DNA of 16,456 nucleotides, taken from contig VGFF01000043.1 of assembly GCA_016868955.1 (NCBI GenBank), forward strand, positions 1 to 16,456. The letters are read 5' to 3'. The notes below the pieces were generated by a model. The model was not told where the DNA came from and ran no database searches. It worked only from the letters and a program-made list of their open reading frames with translations. The translations under genes and the position numbers were made by a program. The stretch is from Armatimonadota bacterium (GTDB taxonomy: Bacteria > Sysuimicrobiota > Sysuimicrobiia > Sysuimicrobiales > VGFF01). Positions 15,999 to 16,456 of this stretch are shown here, piece after piece. Within the stretch, counting starts at the first letter, position 1, and each line of letters opens with the position of its first letter.

Positions 15999-16082
15999 CC
16001 GAGGGCAGCAGTCGGCCGGTTCCACTCTGGCGCCGGGAACTCCTGCGGCGTCGCGCCCCAAATCGACGACGCCGCCCTCGGG
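15999..16082 (-). other. Nested inverted repeats in aminotransferase leader
   Basis: The 118-base gap 15965-16082 holds a 9-bp perfect inverted repeat (arms 16046-16054 and 16068-16076, 13-base loop) and an 8-bp perfect pair CCGAGGGC/GCCCTCGG (15999-16006 and 16075-16082). They overlap by two bases, so only partly coexist. The outer pair touches the stop region of the M20 gene. There is no T-run for a terminator and no convincing -35/-10 pair. It may be an mRNA structure or a chance feature of GC-rich DNA. Confidence 0.45.
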
Positions 16083-16456
16083 CTAAGCTTCGAATTCGGC
16101 GCAGACGCGGCCCAGCGCCGCCGGCACTTCGAGGAGCCGCAGCGCCGCGAGGATCATCGTCTTCGCCGCGAGGACCATGCCGCGGTGCCCGTCGTCGGAG
16201 GCGGCGGCGGCAAGAAATGCCGGTGAGTGCTCGGCGAGGCGGGGCGGTCCGATCGCGTAGTTCAGCAGCGCGGCGGGCACGACGCGGCTGACGGCGCCGA
16301 TGTCGTTTGCGTAACCTTCGTGACCGGCGTGCGCGTCCGCGACCGCTTCCCCGAGATCGCGCAGCCCGTCCGCCATGATCTCGGCGAGCGCGCGGTTGCG
16401 CTTCATCGGCGGGTAGTAGGATCGCGGCGGCGACGTGATCTCGGCCGCGCATCCGG
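16083..16456 (-). CDS. M20-family amidohydrolase/peptidase (partial, C-terminal 123 residues)
   Basis: Only the C-terminal end is inside the window; the frame is open to the right edge with no need for a start, although an internal ATG lies at 16406. Two motifs point to the M20 family, AbgB-like branch (p-aminobenzoyl-glutamate hydrolase and related amidases): NDIGAVSRVVP, matching the DVGDVSWVVP type segment, and GHRGMVLAAK, which carries the C-terminal metal-ligand His of these enzymes. The end ALRLLEVPAAL...EFEA also fits. Such enzymes remove acyl or aminoacyl groups from amides using a two-metal centre in the cytoplasm. It is the first visible gene of the operon, 118 bases upstream of the aminotransferase. 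A carbamoylase of the M20 superfamily is a less likely reading because the motif wording is AbgB-like. Confidence 0.78.
   Translation of the reverse strand, partial: GCAAEITSPPRSYYPPMKRNRALAEIMADGLRDLGEAVADAHAGHEGYANDIGAVSRVVPAALLNYAIGPPRLAEHSPAFLAAAASDDGHRGMVLAAKTMILAALRLLEVPAALGRVCAEFEA

Noticed and set aside
15965..16082. Possible promoter (GGAAC... / GGATCG-like) before the aminotransferase
   Set aside because: GC-rich, no convincing -35/-10 pair, and sigma-factor preferences of the host are unknown.
14765..16291. Plus-strand open frame of 508 codons opposite the aminotransferase
   Set aside because: Runs across the aminotransferase, the gap and the M20 gene without domains or a ribosome site; codon-bias artefact.

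Overview
This is a high-GC window (about two thirds G+C by eye) in which every gene I can support lies on the minus strand. Gaps are 0 to 118 bases and several junctions are 4-base stop/start overlaps, so it reads as part of one long operon transcribed from right to left. At least 12 protein genes are present. The first (right edge) and the last (left edge) are cut by the window. No RNA gene, CRISPR array, insertion sequence, integrase, regulator or clear promoter was found.

Layout in transcription order (right to left): C-terminal end of an M20-family amidohydrolase/peptidase (16083-16456, partial); class III aminotransferase resembling AGXT2 (14672-15964); CoA-acylating methylmalonate/malonate-semialdehyde dehydrogenase, MmsA (13165-14619); amidohydrolase-2 family enzyme 'A' (12333-13100); two tandem, very similar family-5 peptide-type solute-binding proteins (10713-12323 and 9094-10680); a Dpp/Opp-type importer made of permease B (8025-8990), a permease-C/ATPase-D fusion (6023-8020) and ATPase F (4947-6026); two more amidohydrolase-2 proteins, 'B' (4183-4950) and 'C' (3452-4186); then hydantoinase/oxoprolinase beta subunit HyuB (1645-3444) and alpha subunit HyuA (1-1636, partial).

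Working model (inference): the two binding proteins and the Dpp-type transporter bring in a small amide, peptide-like or cyclic amide compound. HyuA/HyuB (ATP-dependent ring opening), the M20 hydrolase and the amidohydrolases cut it to an omega- or beta-amino acid. The aminotransferase turns this into a semialdehyde, and MmsA makes acetyl-CoA or propionyl-CoA. The last two steps match beta-alanine / 3-aminoisobutyrate catabolism; the true substrate cannot be read from sequence.

Organism: high G+C, frequent GTG/TTG starts, and binding proteins with cleavable signal peptides but no lipobox cysteine suggest a diderm (Gram-negative type) soil or water bacterium. I cannot name the phylum.

Most unusual points: the two adjacent amidohydrolases B and C have each lost different, complementary metal-ligand residues; there is a perfect 16-bp inverted repeat inside the ATPase F coding sequence; a strong stem-loop separates the binding-protein genes from the membrane-component genes; and a permease and an ATPase are fused.
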